From positions 558,001-622,000 of the forward strand of contig JAVKEJ010000053.1 of NCBI GenBank assembly GCA_040221475.1: a DNA stretch of 64,000 bases, written 5' to 3'. Positions 34,732 to 43,355 of this stretch are shown piece after piece. The notes beneath the pieces are model-generated. The model searched no databases. It was not told the DNA's origin and saw nothing but the letters and a program-made list of their open reading frames with translations. Both the position numbers and the translations under genes were made by a program. Source of the stretch: WLXB01 sp040221475. Lineage in GTDB: Bacteria > Pseudomonadota > Alphaproteobacteria > Rhodospirillales > Rhodospirillaceae. Positions within the stretch are counted from its first letter, which is position 1. Each line of letters starts with the position of its first letter.

Positions 34732-35970
34732 ATGGGACGCATAGACCTCTACATTTTAAAGCAGATTGTGCCAATTATGTTGATTACGCTGTTTATCAGC
34801 GTTGTTGTGCTTCTGCTTGAAAAAATGCTGCAGCTCCTCAACCTAACCGTGGGCTCTGGGGTGTCGTCCTTTGTTATTTTGCAGATGATTGTCAGCCTAT
34901 TTCCTAATTATATACGGCTCGTTTTGCCGCTAGGGCTGTTTCTTGGCGTATTTATTACCTTCCGGCGGCTTTCAACACAATCAGAGCTGCATGCTTTTTT
35001 CTCCGGTGGGTTTAGTTTGTTTCGCCTTGCAGCTCCGGCGCGCATGTTAGCCATAACCGTAACTATTATGGGGTTAGGGCTTACCGGATATATCGAACCT
35101 CTGGGGCGATACGTCTATCATACGCTTCATCATCAGGTGACAAACGGCGTAATTGAAGCGGGGATCGGCGAGGGCATTTTTATAGATACACCGAGCGGTT
35201 TTACGGTGCGTGTGGATCGGTCCGTCAATGCTGGCATGGAATTTTACGGTTTTTTTGGTTACCGCGAACGCAATGATGGCAAAGTCGAAACACTTACCGC
35301 GCGTCGAGGCGAAATCATGGAGGTGACAGCTGGTGGCGACCGTAAAGTCGTTTTGTTCGATGGGGAGCAGGTGTCATGGGAAGATCAGCGCGCCCAGAGA
35401 GTCAGCGTTGGTTTTACAAAGCTAGAATTGCCGCTGGAAATCAATGGCAGCCTTCCATACCCGGACCGAGGCAGTGAAGCGTTAGAACTCACATTGCACG
35501 AATTGATGATCGCCTATGGACGGGGGGTGATGCGTTCCATGGGTTTTGATCCGGGAGAGGTTGAGTCTGCGGTTTTAATTTTGGCCGATACCATTCCTTT
35601 TTCGGCTTTGGCCGCCGAATTTCATGGTCGCGTTATTTATGCGCTTTCAATATTGGTCATGCCCTTCTTGGCAATCCCTCTGGCGATCGGGTCGCCACGT
35701 TCAAACAAATACGTGGGGCTTGTACTCGGCTTGATTGGCATTCTTGCCTATCAAAAAACAATCGAGTTCGGGACGAAAGTCGCGGCTGTCTCTCAGTTAC
35801 CAGCCGGCCTTTTTTTATGGGGCAGTTACGCGATTTTTTTCGGACTTTCTGTCTTTCTTTTTATCAAGACCGATCAAGCTTCCGGTCAAACGCCGTTTCA
35901 GGAATTCGAAACCGTGCTGCGGCGGCGTTTTCGTGATTTCGATTTTAACGCCTTGCTGAAGCGGGAATGA
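34732..35970 (+). CDS. LptF/LptG-family permease
   Basis: A 412-residue member of the YjgP/YjgQ family, the membrane subunits of the LPS exporter LptB2FG. Helices 1-3 (IVPIMLITLFISVVVLLLEK, FVILQMIVSLFPNYIRLVLP, GLFLGVFITFRRLS) precede a periplasmic beta-jellyroll (about 125-260) and three C-terminal helices (VIYALSILVMPFLAIPLAIG). Normally lptF and lptG are adjacent; here there is only one gene and no lptG, lptB or lptC nearby. Its divergence from the inositol-lipid operon hints at a dedicated export role, but it could simply be the housekeeping LptF. Confidence 0.85.
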   Translation: MGRIDLYILKQIVPIMLITLFISVVVLLLEKMLQLLNLTVGSGVSSFVILQMIVSLFPNYIRLVLPLGLFLGVFITFRRLSTQSELHAFFSGGFSLFRLAAPARMLAITVTIMGLGLTGYIEPLGRYVYHTLHHQVTNGVIEAGIGEGIFIDTPSGFTVRVDRSVNAGMEFYGFFGYRERNDGKVETLTARRGEIMEVTAGGDRKVVLFDGEQVSWEDQRAQRVSVGFTKLELPLEINGSLPYPDRGSEALELTLHELMIAYGRGVMRSMGFDPGEVESAVLILADTIPFSALAAEFHGRVIYALSILVMPFLAIPLAIGSPRSNKYVGLVLGLIGILAYQKTIEFGTKVAAVSQLPAGLFLWGSYAIFFGLSVFLFIKTDQASGQTPFQEFETVLRRRFRDFDFNALLKRE

Positions 35971-36467
35971 GCTAGTCGTTTTGGTTTATGGGCGTGGCAA
36001 GAGTCTTACGCGCAGAATCCGATACCCAAGTCAGCTGATATCGCACCAGAGAGGAACTCTTTATGTTGCACCTCTTTGCTTGAAATAGGGCGCTTCTAGC
36101 AGGGAGACGTTGTCGAGTTTGAGCAGCCTCATTTTTCATTTAACGTCAGGGCAAGCAGGTGTTCAGGAGGTCCAGAGCGCGGCCTTCTGCCAAGGCTTTG
36201 ACACCAGTAAAGTTCCCATTGGATTCTGTTTCTCCTTCAGGAGAGTCAGTGATTTGCACGCGCTGCGCCACACGTCCGGCAAGGGATAGGGGTGAAACGC
36301 AACCGAGCGTGTTGATCGATGAGGTGCAAGGATCTGCCAAATAACGGTAACAGGCCGTGTTAACTTTTTGCTGATACTATATTTGCGTATTGGAGACGGG
36401 GCTTTTTGTTGACGTCTCTTTTGTACGTATCTGTGATGATAAACGTTTCAATGCGGATGGGGAGAAG

Positions 36468-36983
36468 ATGGACGTGCGAAATCTGAAAGTGACAAGTGTT
36501 TTCAGTGGTCTTGTGCTGTTGCTGTTCGGTCAAGTCGCCATGGCCGATACCGATCCACAGTCAAGGGAGGGCACGCCCACGCCGATTATTGCGGTGTGCG
36601 ATGGCAACGAAACGTATTCAATCGCGCTTGAGGTCCATAATGTAAGGAAGTCCCGGGGCCAAATCACGGTCGATCTGCATGATGATAATCCAGATGGTTT
36701 TCTCAAAAGGCTGGGACGCATTGGGCGCGTTCGCGCTCCTGCGGAAGCTGAGATCACCAACATCTGCATCCCCATTGAGCACCCAGGCGTTTATGCGATC
36801 GCGATTTATCACGACAAGGATATGGACGGTGACTTTGACAAGAACTTTCTTGGCCTGCCGTCTGAACCCTATGGAATCTCAAATGATCCGGCTATTTTTC
36901 TGAGTGCACCGCCCCACAGCGCAGCTGCTTTTGAGGTCTTGGATCTCAATACGCCCGTTTTGGCAACGCTTAAGGGTAAATAG
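36468..36983 (+). CDS. Exported DUF2141 protein
   Basis: A 171-residue secreted protein. The signal peptide (VFSGLVLLLFGQVAMA, cleaved near ADTDP) is followed by the DUF2141 domain: IALEVHNVRKSRGQITVDLHD, VYAIAIYHDKDMDGDFDKN and GLPSEPYGISND. The acidic DKDMDGDFD loop resembles a calcium-binding turn. GGGGAG is close to ATG 36468; GTG 36474 is also possible. The 497-bp region before it (35971-36467) contains no frame I can support. Family function is unknown. Confidence 0.8.
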   Translation: MDVRNLKVTSVFSGLVLLLFGQVAMADTDPQSREGTPTPIIAVCDGNETYSIALEVHNVRKSRGQITVDLHDDNPDGFLKRLGRIGRVRAPAEAEITNICIPIEHPGVYAIAIYHDKDMDGDFDKNFLGLPSEPYGISNDPAIFLSAPPHSAAAFEVLDLNTPVLATLKGK

Positions 36984-37121
36984 CGCATTTCACATCGCGC
37001 TAAGCTCAACCAAAGGGCTTGTGGTCCATTGGCAAGGCTCTGCCATATGTGGTATCCGAGACGGATTAATTGAGTAGCAAAGTTTGCGCCGTACGCAGAC
37101 CTATTCCTGGGCGGATTCCAA

Positions 37122-37583
37122 ATGCCGGACAGTTCTTTTGTAGCAAAGGGCGAAAGTGTCGCTATCGCAAGCGATCACGCCGGATTTGCGCTTAAAACAG
37201 TCCTTAAAAATGATCTCAAGGATATGGGATTCCACGTCGTTGATTTGGGAACCGATAACGAGAATTCTGTAGATTACCCGGATTTCGGGCGCGCGCTGGC
37301 TGAGGTGGTTGATAGCGGTAAGGCTAAAGCAGGTGTGCTGGTCTGTGGCACCGGCATCGGTATTAGCATCGCCGCAAATCGCATCCCGAGCGTCAGAGCG
37401 GCTTTGGTCCATAATGAAATGACAGCTGAGATGGCGCGGGAGCATAACAATGCCAATGTCATGGCCATTGGCGCGCGCGTTGTGGACGAGGGCACAGCTC
37501 GAGCCTGTTTAAGGACGTTTTTTGCCACTCCGTTTGCAGAGGGGCGTCACACCCGGCGTGTTGAGAAGTTGGGGCTTGTCTAA
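37122..37583 (+). CDS. rpiB: Ribose-5-phosphate isomerase B
   Basis: Interconverts ribose 5-phosphate and ribulose 5-phosphate. It has 153 residues. IASDHAGFALK binds phosphate, VDYPDFGRALAE follows, Cys75 in VLVCGTGIGISIAANR is the catalytic-base position, and HNNANVMAIGARVV is conserved. 73 bp upstream of glyA; the rpiB-glyA-nrdR-rib order is common in alphaproteobacteria. Confidence 0.95.
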   Translation: MPDSSFVAKGESVAIASDHAGFALKTVLKNDLKDMGFHVVDLGTDNENSVDYPDFGRALAEVVDSGKAKAGVLVCGTGIGISIAANRIPSVRAALVHNEMTAEMAREHNNANVMAIGARVVDEGTARACLRTFFATPFAEGRHTRRVEKLGLV

Positions 37584-37656
37584 ATCAGGGGCAAACAAAG
37601 GCCCTTTTAATCTGGGATAAAACCCCAGGGATACGCATGAGAAAGGTTATTGAGCG

Positions 37657-38940
37657 ATGAACTACGCCGTCCAGCCGTCCTTTTTTGGAGAGTCTCTAAA
37701 CCAGAGCGATCCTGATGTTATGGACGCCATCAACCAGGAACTTAAGCGGCAACAAGATCAAATTGAGCTTATTGCCTCTGAGAACATTGTTTCTAAGGCG
37801 GTCCTGGAAGCTGTCGGTACGGTTCTGACCAACAAATATGCCGAGGGATATCCGGGAAAACGTTATTACGGCGGCTGTGAAGCTGTTGATATTGCTGAAA
37901 ACTTGGCGATAGACCGGGCAAAAACCTTATTTAACTGCCGTTACGCCAATGTTCAGCCCCATGCCGGGGCGCAGGCTAATGAGGCCGTCTTCCTCGCTCT
38001 CATTAAGCCCGGCGATACCATTATGGGGATGTCCTTGGACGCAGGTGGTCATTTGACCCATGGGGCGCCGCCTAACATGTCCGGTAAGTGGTTTAACGCT
38101 GTTCAGTATGGGGTGCGCCGGCAAGACTACCGGCTGGACTTCGATGAGATCGAGAGTCTGGCCAAAGCGCATAAACCAAAGTTGATCGTGGCGGGGGGAT
38201 CTGCGTATCCCCGGATTATAGACTTCGAAAAGTTCCGCAAGATTGCCGATAGTGTTGGTGCCTATCTGATGGTGGATATGGCCCACTTTGCTGGTTTGGT
38301 CGCAGCGGGGATTCACCCAAGCCCCTTGCCCCTTGCTGACGTGGTCACAACAACAACCCATAAAACGCTGCGCGGCCCACGCGGCGGTATGATTTTATCC
38401 AACAACGAAGATCTGGCTAAAAAGCTGAATTCGGCCATTTTCCCCGGATTGCAAGGTGGCCCACTGATGCATGTGATCGCCGGTAAAGCGGTTGCCTTCG
38501 GTGAAGCCCTCAAGCCGGAATTTAAAGCCTATGCCACCCAAGTTGTTGAAAATGCAAAAGCTTTAGCTGAGACCTTGGTTAAAGGTGGCGTGGATATTGT
38601 GTCTGGCGGCACCGATACGCACCTCATGCTCGTGGATCTTCGCCCCAAAGGTTTGAAGGGCAATGCGGTTGAGAAGGCCCTAGAACGTGCCGGGATCACC
38701 TGCAACAAGAACGGCATCCCTTTTGACAGTGAAAAACCTATGGTCACTTCAGGCGTTCGTTTAGGCACGCCGGCTGGCACCACTCGTGGATTTGGGGTTA
38801 ATGAGTTTCGTCATGTTGGCGAGCTGATTTGTGAAGTTTTGGACGCCATGGCGGCCAATCCTGACGATACAGCTGCAGTTGAAGCAGATGTGAGGGGACG
38901 CGCGGAAGCACTGTGCCGCAAATTCCCGATTTATTCATGA
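37657..38940 (+). CDS. glyA: Serine hydroxymethyltransferase
   Basis: PLP enzyme converting serine and tetrahydrofolate to glycine and methylene-THF. It has 427 residues. LIASENIVSKAVLEAVG, NKYAEGYPGKRYYGGCE, and the PLP lysine in VVTTTTHKTLRGPRGG are diagnostic. The nrdR start follows 20 bp after the stop, suggesting co-transcription. Confidence 0.97.
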   Translation: MNYAVQPSFFGESLNQSDPDVMDAINQELKRQQDQIELIASENIVSKAVLEAVGTVLTNKYAEGYPGKRYYGGCEAVDIAENLAIDRAKTLFNCRYANVQPHAGAQANEAVFLALIKPGDTIMGMSLDAGGHLTHGAPPNMSGKWFNAVQYGVRRQDYRLDFDEIESLAKAHKPKLIVAGGSAYPRIIDFEKFRKIADSVGAYLMVDMAHFAGLVAAGIHPSPLPLADVVTTTTHKTLRGPRGGMILSNNEDLAKKLNSAIFPGLQGGPLMHVIAGKAVAFGEALKPEFKAYATQVVENAKALAETLVKGGVDIVSGGTDTHLMLVDLRPKGLKGNAVEKALERAGITCNKNGIPFDSEKPMVTSGVRLGTPAGTTRGFGVNEFRHVGELICEVLDAMAANPDDTAAVEADVRGRAEALCRKFPIYS

Positions 38941-38960
38941 CGGCTTAGAGGAGGGGAACC

Positions 38961-39428
38961 ATGCGCTGTCCCTACTGCGGGGGTGTTGATACCCAAGTTA
39001 AAGACTCACGGCCGACTGAAGATAACGCGGCTATTCGCCGACGTCGTTTTTGTCCGGCCTGCGCCGCGCGTTTCACGACATTTGAGCGGGTTCAGTTGAG
39101 AGACTTGGTCATCACCAAAAAGGATGGTCAAAAGGTCCCGTTTGATCGCGATAAATTGGCGCGGTCGCTTCATATCGCCTGTCGCAAACGACCGGTTGAA
39201 GAAGAACGGATAGAACGGGTGGTCAACGGCATTCAGCGCCGTTTGGAGAGTATGGGGGAGAGCGAAATCCCCTCAGATGTTATCGGGGAAATGGTCATGG
39301 AGGCTTTGGAAGGTCTTGATAAAGTGGCCTATATCCGATTTGCCTCGGTTTACAAAAATTTCCGTGAAACCAAAGACTTTGAGAGCTTTGTTGAGACTAT
39401 TTCTGATGATCCAGATCTACACGAATGA
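38961..39428 (+). CDS. nrdR: Transcriptional repressor NrdR
   Basis: Represses ribonucleotide reductase genes according to ATP/dATP. It has 155 residues. The N-terminal zinc ribbon uses Cys3, Cys6, Cys31 and Cys34 (MRCPYCGG ... FCPACAARFTTFE), and the ATP-cone domain begins VITKKDGQKVPFDRDKL. GAGGGGAA precedes ATG 38961. Its stop overlaps an ATGA that opens the first of two tiny frames leading to ribD. Confidence 0.97.
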   Translation: MRCPYCGGVDTQVKDSRPTEDNAAIRRRRFCPACAARFTTFERVQLRDLVITKKDGQKVPFDRDKLARSLHIACRKRPVEEERIERVVNGIQRRLESMGESEIPSDVIGEMVMEALEGLDKVAYIRFASVYKNFRETKDFESFVETISDDPDLHE

Positions 39429-39480
39429 CCGCTGCCGCGGGTTTAGAGACATGACCGCTGTCGCGGACGGAGACACATGA
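39425..39480 (+). other. Two ATGA-coupled nine-residue minicistrons before ribD
   Basis: Three ATGs lie exactly 26 bp apart (39425, 39451, 39477), each within an ATGA overlapping the stop of the preceding frame: nrdR, then MTAAAGLET, then MTAVADGDT, then ribD (MTAITAQDL). The first two units share ATGACCGCTG(C/T)CGCGG, so the arrangement came from tandem duplication of the ribD start. Ribosomes could pass from nrdR to ribD by stepwise re-initiation. Confidence 0.55.
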
Positions 39481-40601
39481 CGGCCATTACGGCGCAAGAT
39501 TTGGCGTTCATGCAAAATGCCCTCGAATTAGCCTCGCGAGGTTTGGGCACGACAGCCCCTAATCCAAGCGTTGGGTGCATCCTGGTTAATAATGACGTTG
39601 TTATTGGCCGGGGCTGGACTCAACCGGGCGGCAGGCCACATGCGGAGACTGCGGCCTTATCTGTCGCTGGCGAGTCTGCCAGAGGCGCGACAGCCTATGT
39701 GACTTTGGAGCCCTGCTGTCATCACGGTAAAACGCCACCTTGCACAGACGCATTGATTGCAGCCGGTGTTGCACGGGTCGTCGTCGCAACGTCTGATCCT
39801 GACGACCGGGTTGATGGGGGCGGACTCGCTGCTCTTGAGGACGCTGGCATAGAGGTTATTACCGGCGTTTTAGAAGCTAAGGCGCGGATCAGTAATGCTG
39901 GATTTTTTAAAGCCAAGCGCCACGGACTGCCGTTCATTGCGCTAAAGTCGGCAACCAGTCTGGATGGCCGTATTGCCTTAAAGAGTGGCGAAAGTCAGTG
40001 GATTTCTGGGGAAGCGGCACGTCGCTATGGCCATTATCTGCGCGCAACTCATGATGCGATTGTTGTCGGGTCCGGCACAGTTGTTGCGGACAATCCGAGT
40101 TTGACCTGTCGTTTACCAGGGTATGAAGACCAGGCGCGTTTACAGCCTGTTCGCGTTGTTCTGGACCGGCGTTTACGCATAGATCCAGAATGCACGCTGG
40201 CTCAGACAGCACACGAGACACCAACATGGGTGGTGACCAGTACAGCTGCTGATGCGGATAAGGTCGGAACGCTAGAGAGCTATGGCGTTTTGGTCCTGAC
40301 GGCTGCTGACCCAAGCGATTATGCTTTTGCCCGCGCGGCAGCATCCGTATTGGCAGAACGGGGTTTGACCCGAGTGCTGGTGGAGGGCGGGGGGCAAATT
40401 GCGGCCTCATTTTTACATGATGGTTTGATTGACCGCATTTATGCGATCAGAGCCCCGATGATTATTGGCGGGGATGGCAAGCCAGCGATGGCTGGGTTAG
40501 AACTGGGCCAGCTGTCGGATGCGCCACGTTTTCAGCGGGTTGAAACGCGTTATTTTGGCCCGGATATTCTTGAAATTCTTGATCGCGAGCCCACTGTTTA
40601 A
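39477..40601 (+). CDS. ribD: Bifunctional riboflavin-specific deaminase/reductase
   Basis: Second and third steps of riboflavin synthesis from GTP. It has 374 residues. The deaminase domain (1-145) carries the zinc motif GGRPHAETAAL and LEPCCHHGKTPPC. The reductase domain (about 150-370) has LPFIALKSATSLDGRIAL, DAIVVGSGTVVADNPSLTCR and VEGGGQIAASFL. ACGGAGACAC precedes the ATG. Leads the rib operon, 2 bp before ribE. Confidence 0.96.
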   Translation: MTAITAQDLAFMQNALELASRGLGTTAPNPSVGCILVNNDVVIGRGWTQPGGRPHAETAALSVAGESARGATAYVTLEPCCHHGKTPPCTDALIAAGVARVVVATSDPDDRVDGGGLAALEDAGIEVITGVLEAKARISNAGFFKAKRHGLPFIALKSATSLDGRIALKSGESQWISGEAARRYGHYLRATHDAIVVGSGTVVADNPSLTCRLPGYEDQARLQPVRVVLDRRLRIDPECTLAQTAHETPTWVVTSTAADADKVGTLESYGVLVLTAADPSDYAFARAAASVLAERGLTRVLVEGGGQIAASFLHDGLIDRIYAIRAPMIIGGDGKPAMAGLELGQLSDAPRFQRVETRYFGPDILEILDREPTV

Positions 40602-40603
40602 TC

Positions 40604-41194
40604 ATGTTTACAGGACTCATTACCGATTTGGGTGAGGTTGCTGCTGTTGATGCGCATCACGGTGGCGCTCGCCTCAAAATAAAGACTAGCTATGATCTGA
40701 AAACGGTCGACATTGGAGCTTCTATAGCCTGCAATGGATGTTGCCTTACGGCGGTAGAAATGGATGCCAACATGTTCTTGGTGGATGTTTCACGCGAGAG
40801 CTTGGATCGCACGACCCTGGGCCAGTGGTCGGTTGGCCGACGGATCAATCTTGAGCGGTCCCTCAAATTGGGGGATGAACTGGGCGGGCACTTGGTGTCC
40901 GGCCATGTTGATTGCGTTGCCGAGGTGACTGAGAGGCGCGAAGACGGAGACTCTGTAAGGTTCACTTTTAGAGTTCCCAAGGATTTCGCCCGATTTATCG
41001 CTGAAAAAGGCTCGGTCGCTGTCGATGGTGTCTCATTAACGGTCAATGAAGTGGGGCCAGACAGCTTTGGTGTAAACATCATTCCCCATACCTGTGCTGT
41101 TACGACTTTTGGGGGACTGAGACCTGGCGATATCGTGAACATAGAAATCGATATGCTCGCGCGGTATGTTGCGCGCCTTCTAAACCAAACCTGA
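40604..41194 (+). CDS. ribE: Riboflavin synthase, alpha chain
   Basis: Dismutates two lumazine molecules into riboflavin. It has 196 residues with two lumazine-binding repeats. The first starts MFTGLITDLGEV and has SIACNGCCLTAVE; the second has GHLVSGHVDCVAEV and VAVDGVSLTVNEVG. Two bases after ribD and eight before ribBA. Confidence 0.95.
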   Translation: MFTGLITDLGEVAAVDAHHGGARLKIKTSYDLKTVDIGASIACNGCCLTAVEMDANMFLVDVSRESLDRTTLGQWSVGRRINLERSLKLGDELGGHLVSGHVDCVAEVTERREDGDSVRFTFRVPKDFARFIAEKGSVAVDGVSLTVNEVGPDSFGVNIIPHTCAVTTFGGLRPGDIVNIEIDMLARYVARLLNQT

Positions 41195-41202
41195 GAGCGT
41201 CC

Positions 41203-42315
41203 GTGCCACATTCCAAATATTTATCGCCAATTGAGGACATCATTGAAGATGCCCGAAACGGTCGGATGTTCATCTTGGTGGATGATGAAGATCGTGAAAA
41301 TGAGGGTGATCTCATTATCCCAGCACAGATGGCCACGCCGGATGCCGTTAATTTTATGGCAAAGTTCGGTCGGGGTTTGATTTGTCTGGCGTTGTCGCAA
41401 CAACGCTGTGAAGAGCTCAATTTACCGTTGATGGAAGCGCACAACCAATCTCGGTTGGCGACGGCTTTTACGGTTAGCATTGAGGCACGGGAAGGGGTGA
41501 CGACGGGCATATCGGCCTCGGACCGTGCCCATACGATTTCAGTCGCTATTGATCCGACGAAAGGCAAATCTGACTTGGCAACACCGGGACATGTTTTCCC
41601 CTTGATGGCGCGTGATGGCGGTGTGCTGGTGCGGGCAGGTCATACGGAAGCCGCAGTTGATATCAGCCGCATGGCGGGATTAACGGCCTCAGGTGTGATC
41701 TGCGAGATCATGAACGACGATGGCAATATGGCGCGTATGCCAGACTTAATTCCCTTCGCACAGAAACATGGCCTTAAGATTGCGACCATTGCTGATTTGA
41801 TTGCTTATCGCCGCCGCACGGAAAAGTACGTTGAGATGACGGCTGAGCGGCTATTTAATTCCAAGTTTGGCAGCGGTTGGACGCTACGTATTTATAAAAA
41901 CCTGCTGTCTGGGGTTGAGCACCTTGCGTTGATAAAAGGCAATCTGAGCGGACCAGACCCTGTTCTGGTGCGGATGCATCAGGTCAATGTTCTCAGTGAT
42001 ATGTTTTGGGATGCGGACAGCACCAAAACGGGTGAGTTGCACCGGGCAATGTCTGCCGTGGCGGCTCATGGTCATGGCGCGGTGGTTGTTTTAAGAGAAA
42101 TGGGATCTCCAGACGTGTCTGAACGGATCAAAGCGCAGGTGAATGGCGATGAGCCACCAGCGCGGCTTATCGATTATGGTGTTGGGGCACAAATACTTGT
42201 TGATCTTGGAATCAAAGACATGGTCCTACTCAGCAATACGCCGCGCACAATTATCGGACTTGAAGGTTATGGACTGAAAGTAACCGAGCAACGCGCCATT
42301 CCTCTAGAAGACTGA
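41203..42315 (+). CDS. ribB: 3,4-dihydroxy-2-butanone-4-phosphate synthase with degenerate GTP cyclohydrolase II-like domain
   Basis: Makes the four-carbon precursor of the lumazine ring. It has 370 residues from GTG 41203. The N-terminal DHBPS domain (1-205) is intact: FILVDDEDRENEGDL, GLICLALSQQRC, TTGISASDRAHTI and RAGHTEAAVDI. The C-terminal domain has the RibA fold but lacks the zinc cysteines: the expected HSECLTGD...RCDCG segment reads VRMHQVNVLSDMFWD and continues without Cys. The arginine-rich catalytic loop is also replaced (LREMGSPD). It should therefore have no GTP cyclohydrolase activity, as in several alphaproteobacterial RibBX proteins. Confidence 0.93.
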   Translation: MPHSKYLSPIEDIIEDARNGRMFILVDDEDRENEGDLIIPAQMATPDAVNFMAKFGRGLICLALSQQRCEELNLPLMEAHNQSRLATAFTVSIEAREGVTTGISASDRAHTISVAIDPTKGKSDLATPGHVFPLMARDGGVLVRAGHTEAAVDISRMAGLTASGVICEIMNDDGNMARMPDLIPFAQKHGLKIATIADLIAYRRRTEKYVEMTAERLFNSKFGSGWTLRIYKNLLSGVEHLALIKGNLSGPDPVLVRMHQVNVLSDMFWDADSTKTGELHRAMSAVAAHGHGAVVVLREMGSPDVSERIKAQVNGDEPPARLIDYGVGAQILVDLGIKDMVLLSNTPRTIIGLEGYGLKVTEQRAIPLED

Positions 42316-42326
42316 ACATTATAGAT

Positions 42327-42788
42327 ATGACTGACACACCAAATATTGTGCTGATCGAAGCCCGCTTTTACGAAGATATCTCTGATCAGCTTGCACAAGG
42401 CGCAATCGCTGTCATTGAAGCCGCTGGCGGTGTGGTTCATCGTATTGTTGTTCCTGGCATCCTGGAGATTCCAGCGACCCTGCAATTTGCAATTGAAGGT
42501 AAAGGTAATCCGGACACGGGCCGCATGTTTGACGGTGGCGTTGTTTTAGGGTGCGCCATTAAAGGCGAGACCGACCACTACGAGCATGTGTGCACGGAAT
42601 CCATGCGCGGAACCCAAGATGTTGCATTGGCGCATGGTTTTCCGGTTGGCAACGGTATCTTGACATGTCCGACTCGGCCCCTGGCTGAAGAGCGTGCAGA
42701 CGTAACGCGAAAAAACTTCGGTGGAAAGGCCGCCGAAGCCTGTCTTCGATTGATTGATGTTCGCGCACAACTCGGGGTGGAAGCGTGA
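42327..42788 (+). CDS. ribH: 6,7-dimethyl-8-ribityllumazine synthase
   Basis: Condenses the DHBP product with the pyrimidine to give lumazine. It has 153 residues. EARFYEDISDQLAQGA, GILEIPATLQFA, VVLGCAIKGETDHYEHV (catalytic His region) and NGILTCPTRPLAEERAD are conserved. Overlaps nusB by 4 bp. Confidence 0.96.
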   Translation: MTDTPNIVLIEARFYEDISDQLAQGAIAVIEAAGGVVHRIVVPGILEIPATLQFAIEGKGNPDTGRMFDGGVVLGCAIKGETDHYEHVCTESMRGTQDVALAHGFPVGNGILTCPTRPLAEERADVTRKNFGGKAAEACLRLIDVRAQLGVEA

Positions 42789-43312
42789 CCACATCTGATC
42801 GGACCAGAGATCAACGCACCGGCAATCTGAAACAGGAGCGCAGCGCCGCGCGATTAGCTGCGGTCCAGGCCCTGTATCAGGTTGCGTCAAGTGAGGCGGA
42901 TTATACCAAAGTGGTGCGCGACTTTTTGCATGGCCGGTTGGGCGGAGTTGCGATTTCGGAAGATCCGGACACTGAAGTTGAAACACCTGTTAAGCTTGCA
43001 GAAATGCATCAAGCGACATTCACAAGTGTTGTCTCAGAAGCGATTGCCCGGCAAGACGACATCGATGATATGATTGACGCCAATTTGAGTGCGGGCTGGC
43101 CGAAAGAGCGTTTGGAATTGATTGTGCGTTCTATTTTGCGTGCCGCGATTGCAGAACTGCTGGGGGCGATTGAGGTGCCAGCGAAAGTCACGATCTCAGA
43201 ATATGTTGATATTACACACGCATTTTATAGTGGAACGGAACCTAAAATGGTGAATGCCGTTCTAGATAAAATTGCTCGGGCTTTGCATGGCCAAGACTTG
43301 GCGGCATCCTGA
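42785..43312 (+). CDS. nusB: Transcription antitermination factor NusB
   Basis: Binds boxA RNA with NusE during rRNA transcription. It has 175 residues. SAARLAAVQALYQV near residue 20 and the C-terminal RSILRAAIAELLG, VTISEYVDITHAFYSG and FVNAVLDKIA-like block (here MVNAVLDKIARAL) are typical. GTG start within the ribH stop (GTGA overlap). Confidence 0.94.
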   Translation: MTTSDRTRDQRTGNLKQERSAARLAAVQALYQVASSEADYTKVVRDFLHGRLGGVAISEDPDTEVETPVKLAEMHQATFTSVVSEAIARQDDIDDMIDANLSAGWPKERLELIVRSILRAAIAELLGAIEVPAKVTISEYVDITHAFYSGTEPKMVNAVLDKIARALHGQDLAAS

Positions 43313-43355
43313 CCCAAGTTATAACTTACTTCATAACCCATGCCCGGAGTTTGTA

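Noticed and set aside
36146..36344. Overlapping 60-64-residue frames on both strands before the DUF2141 gene
   Set aside because: TTG-type starts, no ribosome-binding site, odd composition (several Cys on one strand, many Arg on the other) and no recognisable family.
36347..36364. Inverted repeat TAACA-N5-TGTTA upstream of the DUF2141 gene
   Set aside because: Arms are only 5 bp and the surrounding sequence has no clear promoter, so chance is the simplest explanation.
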